Part shown: piece by piece, positions 53,111-60,624 of the stretch
Position numbering within the stretch: position 1 is the first letter of the stretch
Layout: each line of letters opens with the position of its first letter
DNA from: DASYXZ01 sp035308965
Lineage (GTDB): Bacteria > Acidobacteriota > Terriglobia > UBA7540
Assembly (NCBI GenBank): GCA_035308965.1
Contig: DATGFN010000060.1
Span: 124,001-188,000 of the forward strand
Direction: 5' to 3'
DNA: 64,000 nucleotides
Notes under the pieces: generated by a model
The model's input: the letters and a program-made list of their open reading frames with translations, nothing else
What the model was told of the DNA's origin: nothing
Database searches by the model: none
Position numbers and translations under genes: made by a program

Positions 53111-54379
53111 ATGATAAGACTCCGGACTAGACCCCTCGCCCAATTTGCCCTCTCAATGCTTCTGATTTTCTTGCTGGGACCGGCAATTCTTTTCGCTCAG
53201 GGGCGCATTGAGGGGAAAGTTATAAACGGCACCAATCGACGGCCGATGGCGAACCAAAAGGTTCTCCTGCTCACCCCGAAGCCCGGTGAAGGGATGCAAT
53301 TAGTGGCGGATACTTTGACCGACGCCAACGGCCACTTTGCCTTTACCCAAACTGGAATTGCACCCGGCAACATGTACCTGCTCCAGGCCAACTTGCAGGA
53401 AGTTGCCTACCATGCCGCGGTCCCACCCATGCAGTTTGATTCATCGGGGAACGCCAACGCCGATATCACGGTCTACGATTCAAGTCACGACGCCTCAGCG
53501 CTTCGGGTTCGCGAGTTGCGCGTGTTGTTGGGCGCGCAGGGTTCGAAATTACGGGTTCAGGAAGAATATCAGGTCGACAATTCCAGCAGTCCGGCGCGGA
53601 CTTATTCGAACACGAATGGAACCTTCGTCTTTTATGTGTCTCCTCAGGCCGCGGAACCCACGGTAAGCGTCACGGGACTGGCCAATATGGCATTGCCGCA
53701 GGCCATTGCGCGCGGGAAGGCCCCCGGTGAATACCACATTGCGTACGCTCTGAAGCCCGGCGTCACTCCGGTGACGATAAGCTACGACGCCGACTATTCG
53801 AACACTCAATTCACGCTGAGCGATCACTCCGCTTTGCCCATCGACCAGGCCAGCTTGTTTGCGTTTCCATCCAACCTTCAGGTGGAATCGCAGGTGTTCA
53901 AACCCACCGGTTTGGACACAAAAAATAACATCGCGAAGTTCGAAGCGGAAAACATTGCGCGTGGCACGCCGCTTGAAGCTCAAGTGAGTGGCGAGGCCAG
54001 CGCCAGCCCTCCTGTGGCGGACAGTGCGCCGGAAGGGGAAGTCAAGGCCGTTCCGAATAACATGACGAGGCTGGGAATTCCTCTATTCATCTGCTTCCTG
54101 CTAATTCTGCTTTGGGCGCTCGGCGTTCGCGCCAGCAAGGAATGGGGGCGCTGGAAAGACCGCCAGGCGTCGAGCCCCGGGCGCAAACAATTGGAGGCCA
54201 AGGCAGACGCGCTTTTTAATTCGCTCGCGGACCTGGATGAACTTTTTGCCGAGGGAAAAATCGAAAAGAAAAAGTATTGGAAAGAACGCCTGGATTTGAA
54301 GGCAAAACTGATGGCCGTATTGAAGAAAGGCCCGCCCATACGCAACGAGCCCTATGCCTCTCGCCGCAACCCGCGCTAA
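53111..54379 (+). CDS. membrane protein with carboxypeptidase regulatory-like domain in the ccm operon
   Basis: 422 residues from ATG 53111 (ATG at 53051 is the alternative, adding 20 residues). The signal peptide is LAQFALSMLLIFLLGPAILFAQ. A carboxypeptidase-regulatory beta domain follows (GRIEGKVINGTNRRPMANQKVLLL). Next come further beta-rich regions, a membrane helix (LGIPLFICFLLILLWALGV) and a cytoplasmic CcmI-like coiled segment (LDELFAEGKIEKKKYWKERLDLKAKL). The large extracytoplasmic part and its place between ccmH/I and ccmA suggest a role in cytochrome c maturation. I know no characterised homologue. Confidence 0.7.
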   Translation: MIRLRTRPLAQFALSMLLIFLLGPAILFAQGRIEGKVINGTNRRPMANQKVLLLTPKPGEGMQLVADTLTDANGHFAFTQTGIAPGNMYLLQANLQEVAYHAAVPPMQFDSSGNANADITVYDSSHDASALRVRELRVLLGAQGSKLRVQEEYQVDNSSSPARTYSNTNGTFVFYVSPQAAEPTVSVTGLANMALPQAIARGKAPGEYHIAYALKPGVTPVTISYDADYSNTQFTLSDHSALPIDQASLFAFPSNLQVESQVFKPTGLDTKNNIAKFEAENIARGTPLEAQVSGEASASPPVADSAPEGEVKAVPNNMTRLGIPLFICFLLILLWALGVRASKEWGRWKDRQASSPGRKQLEAKADALFNSLADLDELFAEGKIEKKKYWKERLDLKAKLMAVLKKGPPIRNEPYASRRNPR

Positions 54380-55088
54380 TCAGGCGCTTGAGCTTGTGAA
54401 CGTTTCCAAATATTTTGGCGACCTCGAAGCCCTAAAAGGAGTTCGCTTTCAAGTGGCTCAGGGCGATGCCGTCCTCCTCTTCGGACCCAACGGGGCGGGC
54501 AAAACCACATTGCTCCGCACCCTGGCTGCCCTCTCGCACCCGAGCGAAGGGGAAGTGCATTTTGGAGGCCGGGATTTTTACAAGAATCCGGAGATCGCAA
54601 AAGCAGCCATCGGATTTGTTTCCCACGCGACTTTTCTTTATAGCGAGCTGACGGCGCGCGAAAATTTGCGCTTCACCGGAAAACTATTTGGCCTTAAGGC
54701 CCTCGAGGAAAAGATCGACCGGGCGCTAGAACTCTTCGCCATGCAAGACCGGGACGATGAACCCGTGCGGCAGCTTTCGCGGGGTTTACAACAACGCGCT
54801 TCCCTCGCCCGGGCCTTTCTCCACGATCCCGACTTCCTCTTGCTGGACGAGCCCTTCACGGGGCTTGACGCGCGGGCCACGGACAACCTCCAATCGATTC
54901 TAAGCGGGCTGCCCGGCCAAGGCAAAGCCCTGGTTTTCTCCGTTCACGATTTTGAATTGGGCGCCGCCATCGCCAACCGTCTTGTTGCCCTGGAAAGAGG
55001 ATCAGTGCGCTACGATGGAGTATTGAGGAATGCGCCTCTGGCGGAGCTTGGGATTCGAAGGGAAGCGAGCAGCGGGCAGGATCGATGA
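54354..55088 (+). CDS. ccmA: heme ABC exporter ATP-binding protein CcmA
   Basis: 244 residues, overlapping the previous gene by 26 nt. Walker A is FGPNGAGKTT; the signature is LSRGLQQRASLARA (Arg in place of Gly in LSGGQ, common in CcmA); Walker B is FLLLDEPFTGLD; the switch His is in SVHDF. With CcmB it drives release of holo-CcmE from CcmC. Confidence 0.92.
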   Translation: MPLAATRANQALELVNVSKYFGDLEALKGVRFQVAQGDAVLLFGPNGAGKTTLLRTLAALSHPSEGEVHFGGRDFYKNPEIAKAAIGFVSHATFLYSELTARENLRFTGKLFGLKALEEKIDRALELFAMQDRDDEPVRQLSRGLQQRASLARAFLHDPDFLLLDEPFTGLDARATDNLQSILSGLPGQGKALVFSVHDFELGAAIANRLVALERGSVRYDGVLRNAPLAELGIRREASSGQDR

Positions 55089-55178
55089 AGAATGGCAAAT
55101 GGCAAATTGCAAATGGCAAATGGCTGATGTTATCTGGTCCGTTTACCATTTCAAATTTGCCACGTCCCACTCGCCATT
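55085..55178. repeat. foldback of AAATGGCAAATTGC-type words between ccmA and ccmB
   Basis: The left arm repeats AATGGCAAATGGCAAATTGCAAATGGC (from 55090). The right arm has CCATTTCAAATTTGCCACG and CTCGCCATTC. It fills most of the 133-nt gap between two otherwise tightly packed genes. Confidence 0.6.
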
Positions 55179-55221
55179 CTTTCCTACGGCCTTCTGGCTC
55201 TTGCCAACTGTCCCCTGATCT

Positions 55222-55899
55222 ATGCATAGCCTAAACGTCATCTGGGCGGTATTTGCCAAGGACCTTCGCGTGGAGTGGAGGAGCCGGGAGACCCTCGCCC
55301 CCATGTGTGTCTTCGGACTGCTGGTGGTGTTTTTGTTTAACTTTGCCTTTGAGACGGCTCACGAAGAATCCTTGCGTCTTTTGCCAGGGCTGCTTTGGAT
55401 AGCCTTTGCCTTTTCCGGGATCCTCGGTTTCAACCGGTCATTCGCGGCCGAACGGGAGAACGGGTGCATGGAGGGCATGGCGCTCGCGCCGGTCGATCCC
55501 AGCGCCATCTTTGTGGGCAAGCTCCTCGCCAATCTGGTATTTCTTGGCGTCACGGAAGCGGTAATCGTTTTTGCGGCCGCCATTTGGTATAACTTCTCAT
55601 TTCTGCCGTCGCTCGGATGGCTTGCCTTGATTCTCTTTTTTGGCACTCTGGGCTATGCGGCCCTGGGAACCATCTTCGGCGCCATTGCGGCCAATACCCA
55701 TATGCGCGAAGTGATGCTCCCGGTCCTGCAATTTCCCGTCTCCTTTTGGATTTTAATCTTATCCGTGGACGCGACCTCCGACGCGCTTCGCAACTCCGCC
55801 TCCAGTGAAATGCGGCAGGGGATTTTTCGCGTGGCCGGAATCAGTGTGATTTTCGCCGCGGTTTCGTTTCTTTTGTTCGAATATGTTTTGGAGGAGTAG
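55222..55899 (+). CDS. ccmB: heme exporter membrane subunit CcmB
   Basis: 225 residues with six hydrophobic helices. Family signs are FAKDLRVEWRSRETLAPM near the start, then FAFSGILGFNRSFAAERENGCMEGM and the long C-terminal helix. It forms the membrane part with CcmA. Its end overlaps the last-codon region of the ccmC leader. Confidence 0.9.
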   Translation: MHSLNVIWAVFAKDLRVEWRSRETLAPMCVFGLLVVFLFNFAFETAHEESLRLLPGLLWIAFAFSGILGFNRSFAAERENGCMEGMALAPVDPSAIFVGKLLANLVFLGVTEAVIVFAAAIWYNFSFLPSLGWLALILFFGTLGYAALGTIFGAIAANTHMREVMLPVLQFPVSFWILILSVDATSDALRNSASSEMRQGIFRVAGISVIFAAVSFLLFEYVLEE

Positions 55900-55906
55900 G
55901 GCTGTG

Positions 55907-56590
55907 ATGAAAAAGGTCTTTCCGGCGTCAATCCACCTGGCCCTGACATTCGTGTGGCTGGTGGTCTCGTTGTATCTGATTTTTCTCTACGCTCCGCAGG
56001 AAGAGACCATGGGAGAAGCCCAGCGGATTTTTTACATTCATTTCTCCGTGGCATGCACTTCGCTGCTGGCCTTTTTTTTCGTATTCCTGGGTAGCATGGG
56101 GTATTTATTGAAGCGCTCGCGTCCCGCTGACGACTTTGCCTACGCTTCGGCGGAGGTGGGATTTCTTTATTGCTGCGCCGTGCTCATCACCGGCCCCCTG
56201 TGGGCCAAACCGGCATGGGGCATTTGGTGGACGTGGGATCCCCGTCTGACCTCGACCTTCATTCTTTGGTTGCTCTACATCGCATACCTGATGCTCAGGA
56301 GTTATGTTACTAATCCCGGGCGCGTGGAAGTTCTGTCGGCCGTCTTTGGGATCCTGGGTTCCGTCGATGCGGTGATCGACTACATGGCGATTCGCTGGTG
56401 GCGCACACAACATCCTCAACCCGTGATTGGCGGTGGTCCGGCATCGGGGCTTGACCCGCGCATGTGGACGACGGTCTTTGTGACTTGGGGCGCTTTTCTC
56501 TGCCTGTTCTTTTACCTGCTGCGGCTGCGTATGACTATGGCAGAAAATCAGCGTGAATTGGTCCAGCTTCGGCGAGAGCTGGCATCATAG
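55907..56590 (+). CDS. ccmC: heme delivery protein CcmC
   Basis: 227 residues from ATG 55907; GGAGGAGTAGGG upstream overlaps the ccmB stop (GTG 55904 and ATG 55883 are in-frame alternatives). Six helices. The WWD motif WGIWWTWDPRLTSTFILWLLY is clear, with histidine in YIHFSVA. It loads heme on CcmE in the periplasm. Confidence 0.93.
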   Translation: MKKVFPASIHLALTFVWLVVSLYLIFLYAPQEETMGEAQRIFYIHFSVACTSLLAFFFVFLGSMGYLLKRSRPADDFAYASAEVGFLYCCAVLITGPLWAKPAWGIWWTWDPRLTSTFILWLLYIAYLMLRSYVTNPGRVEVLSAVFGILGSVDAVIDYMAIRWWRTQHPQPVIGGGPASGLDPRMWTTVFVTWGAFLCLFFYLLRLRMTMAENQRELVQLRRELAS

Positions 56591-56602
56591 ATAAGGAGTG
56601 AT

Positions 56603-56770
56603 ATGGTTAATCCGTATCTCTTTGCGGCCTTTAGTGTTGTCTGGGCGATATTTGTAATCTACGTTTGGGTTCTGGCCCGCCGTCAGGCGCAACTGCAAAA
56701 AGAGCTTGAGGAACTGCGCAAACGGCTTCGCGAACAGGCGAATCCCGGAGCCCGCCCGCCCCAGTCCTGA
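56603..56770 (+). CDS. ccmD: CcmD-like small membrane protein
   Basis: 55 residues, AAGGAG just upstream. It begins MVNPYLFAAFSVVWAIFVIY, a single membrane helix, and continues with a basic, coiled tail (RRQAQLQKELEELRKRLREQ). The size, topology and position immediately after ccmC are those of CcmD, which helps CcmE leave CcmC. Sequence is poorly conserved in the family, so the call rests mainly on context. Confidence 0.8.
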   Translation: MVNPYLFAAFSVVWAIFVIYVWVLARRQAQLQKELEELRKRLREQANPGARPPQS

Positions 56771-56987
56771 GGGAGTGTCGATGTCAGTTCGGGACGTGCC
56801 GGGCTTTATCCCCATTCAGTGGGCCTGGGATTTAAATCCTCCCCTATTTCCTCCTTCCAAGCTGTGGTATATCTAATAACCAACACTTGCGACGGCGCCT
56901 GCAAAGCGAACCCATGGTCGACGCAGTGAGTCTGGTGCAGTCGCGGTCCACGCCGTGACCGAAGGCAAGGAGGAGGGACAAACGCCC

Positions 56988-57509
56988 ATGGAAGTTCGTT
57001 GTTACCACTGCTTGAAAATACAAACAGTGGAAGATGATGTTTTTGGAAAAGTCGAAAAGGTAGACGTGCACTGTTCCTCGTGCGGCGAGACCTTTCAAAT
57101 TATCAACCCCAAGCTGACCACCTTTCACGCCCAGGCTACCCGCAAGACCGTGCCCTCAATTACCTCTGAACTCAGCGTGGAGGGGCTCCCGCTCAATCTT
57201 CCGCTCAACCGGGAAATCAGTCTGGTGGTGCTCGAGGGGCAGGAAAAAGGGACCATTTATCTTTTGCACAAACCGCGGATCACCATAGGCCGGGCCAATT
57301 CCGACGTCATCATTAACGATATGTTGAGTTCTCGAATTCACTGTGCGGTAGAAGTCAGCGACCAGATTGTTCTCCTGCGCGATCTCGAAAGCACCAACGG
57401 CACGCTCATAGAGGGCGCGCCCATTCAGACCGCATTGCTCACCAACGGCTCCGTATTCCGGATTGGCGCGCACTCCTTTCAATTGGTCATCACTTTGAAA
57501 GCCACATGA
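56988..57509 (+). CDS. FHA-domain protein with N-terminal zinc-finger
   Basis: 173 residues from ATG 56988 (GTG 56955 in frame is less likely). The N-terminus has an MJ0042-type zinc finger (C5, C8, C29, C32). An FHA domain follows (~75-170): ITIGRANSDVIINDMLSSRIHCAVEV with phosphothreonine-binding R102, S115 and H118, then RDLESTNGT. FHA domains bind phosphothreonine. It ends with ATGA overlap at the kinase gene, so the two proteins very likely work as substrate or adaptor and kinase. Confidence 0.88.
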   Translation: MEVRCYHCLKIQTVEDDVFGKVEKVDVHCSSCGETFQIINPKLTTFHAQATRKTVPSITSELSVEGLPLNLPLNREISLVVLEGQEKGTIYLLHKPRITIGRANSDVIINDMLSSRIHCAVEVSDQIVLLRDLESTNGTLIEGAPIQTALLTNGSVFRIGAHSFQLVITLKAT

Positions 57510-59212
57510 AAAACATCGGGCGTTACGAAATTTTGGAAGAGGTGGGGCGGGGCGCAATGGGCATCGTGTACAAGGCCTCCGACCCCACCATCGGGCGCAT
57601 GGTTGCCATCAAAGTCTTATCGCTGGATTCTTCCAGCGAAGAAGGAGGCACGAGCGCCCGGGAAAGCTTCATGCGCGAAGCTCGCGCCGCCGGCCGCCTC
57701 TCTCATCCGGGGATTGTGACCATCCATGACGCACTGGAAGATCCTGACACCAAGAACAGTTACATCGTGATGGAGTTCATCCAGGGCCGCACTTTGGAAA
57801 AAATCCTGGTGGACGGCCCGCGCCCGTCCCTGGAGAAGTCGCTGAATATCATCCGCCAGGTTGGTGAAGCCCTGGAGTATGCCCACCAGCAGCAGATTAT
57901 CCACCGTGATCTGAAGCCCGCCAACATCCTGGTGTCCGAAGATGGCCGAGCCAAAATCACTGATTTCGGAATTGCCAGGGTGATGGCGCGCGACGGGTCC
58001 CACCGGACCACGAGTGTGATGGGGACCCCCGCCTACATGGCGCCGGAACAGTTGACGGGCGGCGAATTGGACGCGCGCAGCGACTTGTTTGCTCTCGGCG
58101 TTCTTACCTATCTGATGTTAAGCGGGGAAAAGCCTTTTACGGGCGATACCGCCGCTGTGTTGTTTAAAATCGTTTATGAAGATCCCTTTCCTCCCAGCCA
58201 GATTAAATCGAGTCTCAATCACGGGCACGATTATCTTGCTCTACGCAGTTTGGTGAAGAACCGCAACCGGCGCTACCAGAACGCCCGCGAGTTCCTGAAC
58301 GATCTCGACGACGTTCAGAACATGAAGCCGCCCCGCTCTGAGGCAAAGTTTCCGCTCGGCGAAATCCGAACCGGCGATCGTACCTTAACGACGAGACCGC
58401 CTATGTTTCCGTGGAAGGATCAGAGCGCGCCTTCCCCAGCGGAGAAGAAATTCTCCCTTGAGACCGTGGGACAGATCGCCGCCGGCGTCCTGCTGGTTGC
58501 GGTGTTGGGCACAGCAGCCTTGATCTATCGCAGCTTCCACCGCCCCACAACTCCCTCCACAGCAGTTCGATCCGGGCCCGTCCCGCCGTCAGTAGGGACG
58601 CCCGCTCCCCCAGCGACGCCCCCACTCCAAAATTCAAAGGCGGTCAATACCGCCACGGCAATTCGAAAAGATGGCGAGGCCGGCAAAGCTGCGGGTTCAA
58701 AATCGAAAGCTGTCGGGAAAACCGCGGCTGATTCTGGAAATAAAGCCCAAATTCCGGTCGAGAAAAAAGCTGTATCGAGCGCTGCCGCGCATGCTTCAGA
58801 GCCGCACGGTTCTACCAATACGGCCAAACCAGAGCCGGCCAAACTACAGCCCACCAAGAGCCCAACGAACGTCGAGTCACGAAAGATTCAAGTGGTTTGC
58901 AAGTTCGAGCTTCAAGAGGGGACCCTCACCGTTTCAAACGACACCGGCGATCTGCTGAAGGAAGATTTGAAAGGGAAAAAGAAAAGTGGGTTTCTACATA
59001 TCAAGGGTGGAGTCGGAGGGAGTTTCTCGAAGCCACTCACCCTACCGGCGGGGACAAGCAGTATTTCCGTTCACTTGCAATCGTCGGCTGGTGGAGTGGA
59101 TTTGACCAGGAAGACGGCCGTCCCCCCATCTTCAAACAGCGCCATGACTCTACAAATTATGATCACCGAAGATAGGCTAACCCTCCACTGGGCAAATCAG
59201 CCCCAGCCTTAA
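57506..59212 (+). CDS. PknB-type serine/threonine protein kinase, membrane anchored
   Basis: 568 residues. The kinase domain (6-270) has GRGAMG, K36, HRDLKPAN (H133-D135), DFG 153-155 and APE 179-181, so it should be active. A linker leads to one membrane helix at ~321-341. A Pro/Ala/Lys-rich stretch then leads to a ~100-residue extracytoplasmic beta-rich domain of no known family (KIQVVCKFELQEGTLTV...). The external domain may sense a ligand. Start overlaps the FHA gene by 4 nt. Confidence 0.93.
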   Translation: MKNIGRYEILEEVGRGAMGIVYKASDPTIGRMVAIKVLSLDSSSEEGGTSARESFMREARAAGRLSHPGIVTIHDALEDPDTKNSYIVMEFIQGRTLEKILVDGPRPSLEKSLNIIRQVGEALEYAHQQQIIHRDLKPANILVSEDGRAKITDFGIARVMARDGSHRTTSVMGTPAYMAPEQLTGGELDARSDLFALGVLTYLMLSGEKPFTGDTAAVLFKIVYEDPFPPSQIKSSLNHGHDYLALRSLVKNRNRRYQNAREFLNDLDDVQNMKPPRSEAKFPLGEIRTGDRTLTTRPPMFPWKDQSAPSPAEKKFSLETVGQIAAGVLLVAVLGTAALIYRSFHRPTTPSTAVRSGPVPPSVGTPAPPATPPLQNSKAVNTATAIRKDGEAGKAAGSKSKAVGKTAADSGNKAQIPVEKKAVSSAAAHASEPHGSTNTAKPEPAKLQPTKSPTNVESRKIQVVCKFELQEGTLTVSNDTGDLLKEDLKGKKKSGFLHIKGGVGGSFSKPLTLPAGTSSISVHLQSSAGGVDLTRKTAVPPSSNSAMTLQIMITEDRLTLHWANQPQP

Positions 59213-59321
59213 TAGACCGGAATCCCGGCCGGGAACTTTAAGATCCCTCCACAGACAGGAGCCCATATCTTCGATCAGGCAGTTCGGATGGGCTTGCCGG
59301 CCGCCGGGGGATTCGCGCGCT

Positions 59322-59987
59322 TCAACGCGCGGGTAGAGTGATGGCTTGGCTCAAGCTAAAGCCCAACTTGGTCTCGGCGGCCAGGGTGATTTCCTTTTTG
59401 CCGGTTCCGGCCGCAACCGCTGTCCCGCCGCCTCCGCCGATCAAAGTGCCGATTAACGCGCCCTTCTTGCCGCCTGCCAACGCGCCCACCAAGGCTCCGC
59501 CGGCCGCGCCACCGCCCATCATTTCAATATCGCGTTTCTTGTGCGAATCTCCCTTGGCGCCCCAGGTGCTCGTGGAGATGGCAATATTCGCTCCCCCTTG
59601 AGGGGTCAGTGAATTCAATGTCAGTTGGAGTTCAGCAGGTCTGCTCAGTCGGCCCGAGCTGACGGCGTTCGTAACCGTACCTGTCACTTTGCTCCCGGTA
59701 GCCGCGATCTCAACTCCGCCAACCACCAGGGGACTGGCAAGCGTGCCTTCAAAGCCCGATCCTGCGCTTGCCGTGCCGGAGCTGATCGCGTTGGCCAGAC
59801 GGATGCTCAATTCAGTCCCCGCGGGAACCGTTATGGTAGCCGAGGCCGTTCCATTTTTGGCCGGCGCCGACGCGTTTCCTGGAGTGGTGTTATCAGCTTG
59901 GCCTGCGGGAGGATTGGAACTGCAACCAGCCATCAAAACAGCAGCCATGCCGCCCATCAAAATAATACACTTTGTTTTCGCGATCAT
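59322..59987 (-). CDS. lipoprotein with glycine-zipper region
   Basis: 221 residues, with AAAGGAGG upstream. The lipobox is VLMAGCSS (Cys at 22), so it is a lipoprotein. A Ser/Thr/Ala-rich linker and a beta domain (ITVPAGTELSIRLANAISS) follow. A glycine-zipper segment (GGGAAGGALVGALAGGKKGALIGTLIGGG) may associate with membranes. The family is common in Acidobacteriota; function unknown. Confidence 0.8.
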   Translation of the reverse strand: MIAKTKCIILMGGMAAVLMAGCSSNPPAGQADNTTPGNASAPAKNGTASATITVPAGTELSIRLANAISSGTASAGSGFEGTLASPLVVGGVEIAATGSKVTGTVTNAVSSGRLSRPAELQLTLNSLTPQGGANIAISTSTWGAKGDSHKKRDIEMMGGGAAGGALVGALAGGKKGALIGTLIGGGGGTAVAAGTGKKEITLAAETKLGFSLSQAITLPAR

Positions 59988-60395
59988 CGCAAGCCTCCTT
60001 TCAAGTCATTCTCAATTAAACTGGGAAACGGGAAAGCCAATGTATTTCAAATTCTACGCGCCTGAGGTGCAATGACCCAGCCACGCTATACGCAGGTTAG
60101 AGTGTGCCCAAAAAAGGAACCACAAGCAACTCACATTTGGGCGGCGGCAACAACGCTCATGAACAGAAAACATAGGTAGTGCCTGATTTGCATAGCTGGG
60201 AGCGCGGGCGTCTCGCCCGCTCTTTCTCGAGCATTTGATTGCGGGCGAGCCCCGGTGAATTACGCGGGGCCCCGGCCCAGGCTCCCAGGGGAACGAGGAC
60301 ACTCTCGAAAAATATCGACGGGGCACGAGCGCGCGTGCTAACCTAAGAGTGGAGCAAATAAAATCCGCAAAGGCCAATGTGGCGAAGCGGCATAT
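59988..60395. other. 408-nt gap with 91-bp element copy B
   Basis: This gap lies between the lipoprotein gene and the SRP RNA. Apart from the palindromic element at 60198-60288 it holds no recognised gene. The SRP RNA promoter must lie within the last ~100 nt, but no clear -35/-10 pair was found. Confidence 0.5.
60198..60288. repeat. 91-bp palindromic element, copy B
   Basis: The ends TGGGAGCGCGGGC and GCCCAGGCTCCCA are inverted repeats with two mismatches. The inner stem CTCGCCCGC/GCGGGCGAG is longer than in copy A at 36879-36969. Aligned ungapped, 70 of 91 positions match. Confidence 0.75.
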
Positions 60396-60498
60396 CAGAC
60401 TTCGGGCTCTGTGCAACGGATGCTCGTGAACCCCGCCAGGTCCGGAAGGAAGCAACGGTAGCGCGCCTCTCCGTGTGCCGCGGATCACCCGAAGTCTG
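60396..60498 (+). ncRNA. ffs: signal recognition particle RNA (small bacterial type)
   Basis: The closing stem CAGACTTCGGG (60396-60406) pairs with CCCGAAGTCTG (60488-60498). Between lies the conserved SRP domain IV hairpin: GTGAACCCCGCCAGGTCCGG, then AAGGAAGCAACGGTAG. Length ~103 nt is that of 4.5S RNA. It binds Ffh to target membrane proteins. It lies just upstream of dnaX, the common position of this gene. Confidence 0.93.
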
Positions 60499-60512
60499 AC
60501 CCAACTCATTTT

Positions 60513-60615
60513 CGATTGATGATTGCCGATTGATGATTGATCAACGACGGTTTTTCTGAGGGTTGTTTTTGCGAGAACAATCGCTGACTGCGATGACGTT
60601 CTTCAATCGGCAATC
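60513..60615. repeat. foldback of GATTGATGATTGCC-type words upstream of dnaX
   Basis: GATTGCCGATTGA (60521-60533) pairs perfectly over 13 bp with TCAATCGGCAATC (60603-60615). Surrounding TGATTGA words extend the left arm. It occupies the leader of dnaX. Confidence 0.65.
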
Positions 60616-60624
60616 CAAAATCAG

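Noticed and set aside
59223..59234. TCCCGGCCGGGA perfect palindrome after the kinase gene
   Set aside because: 12-bp GC palindrome with no loop or T tract; chance is plausible at this GC, so not called a terminator.
60054..60509. - strand open frame of 151 codons
   Set aside because: It covers the SRP RNA and the palindromic element, so it cannot be a protein gene.
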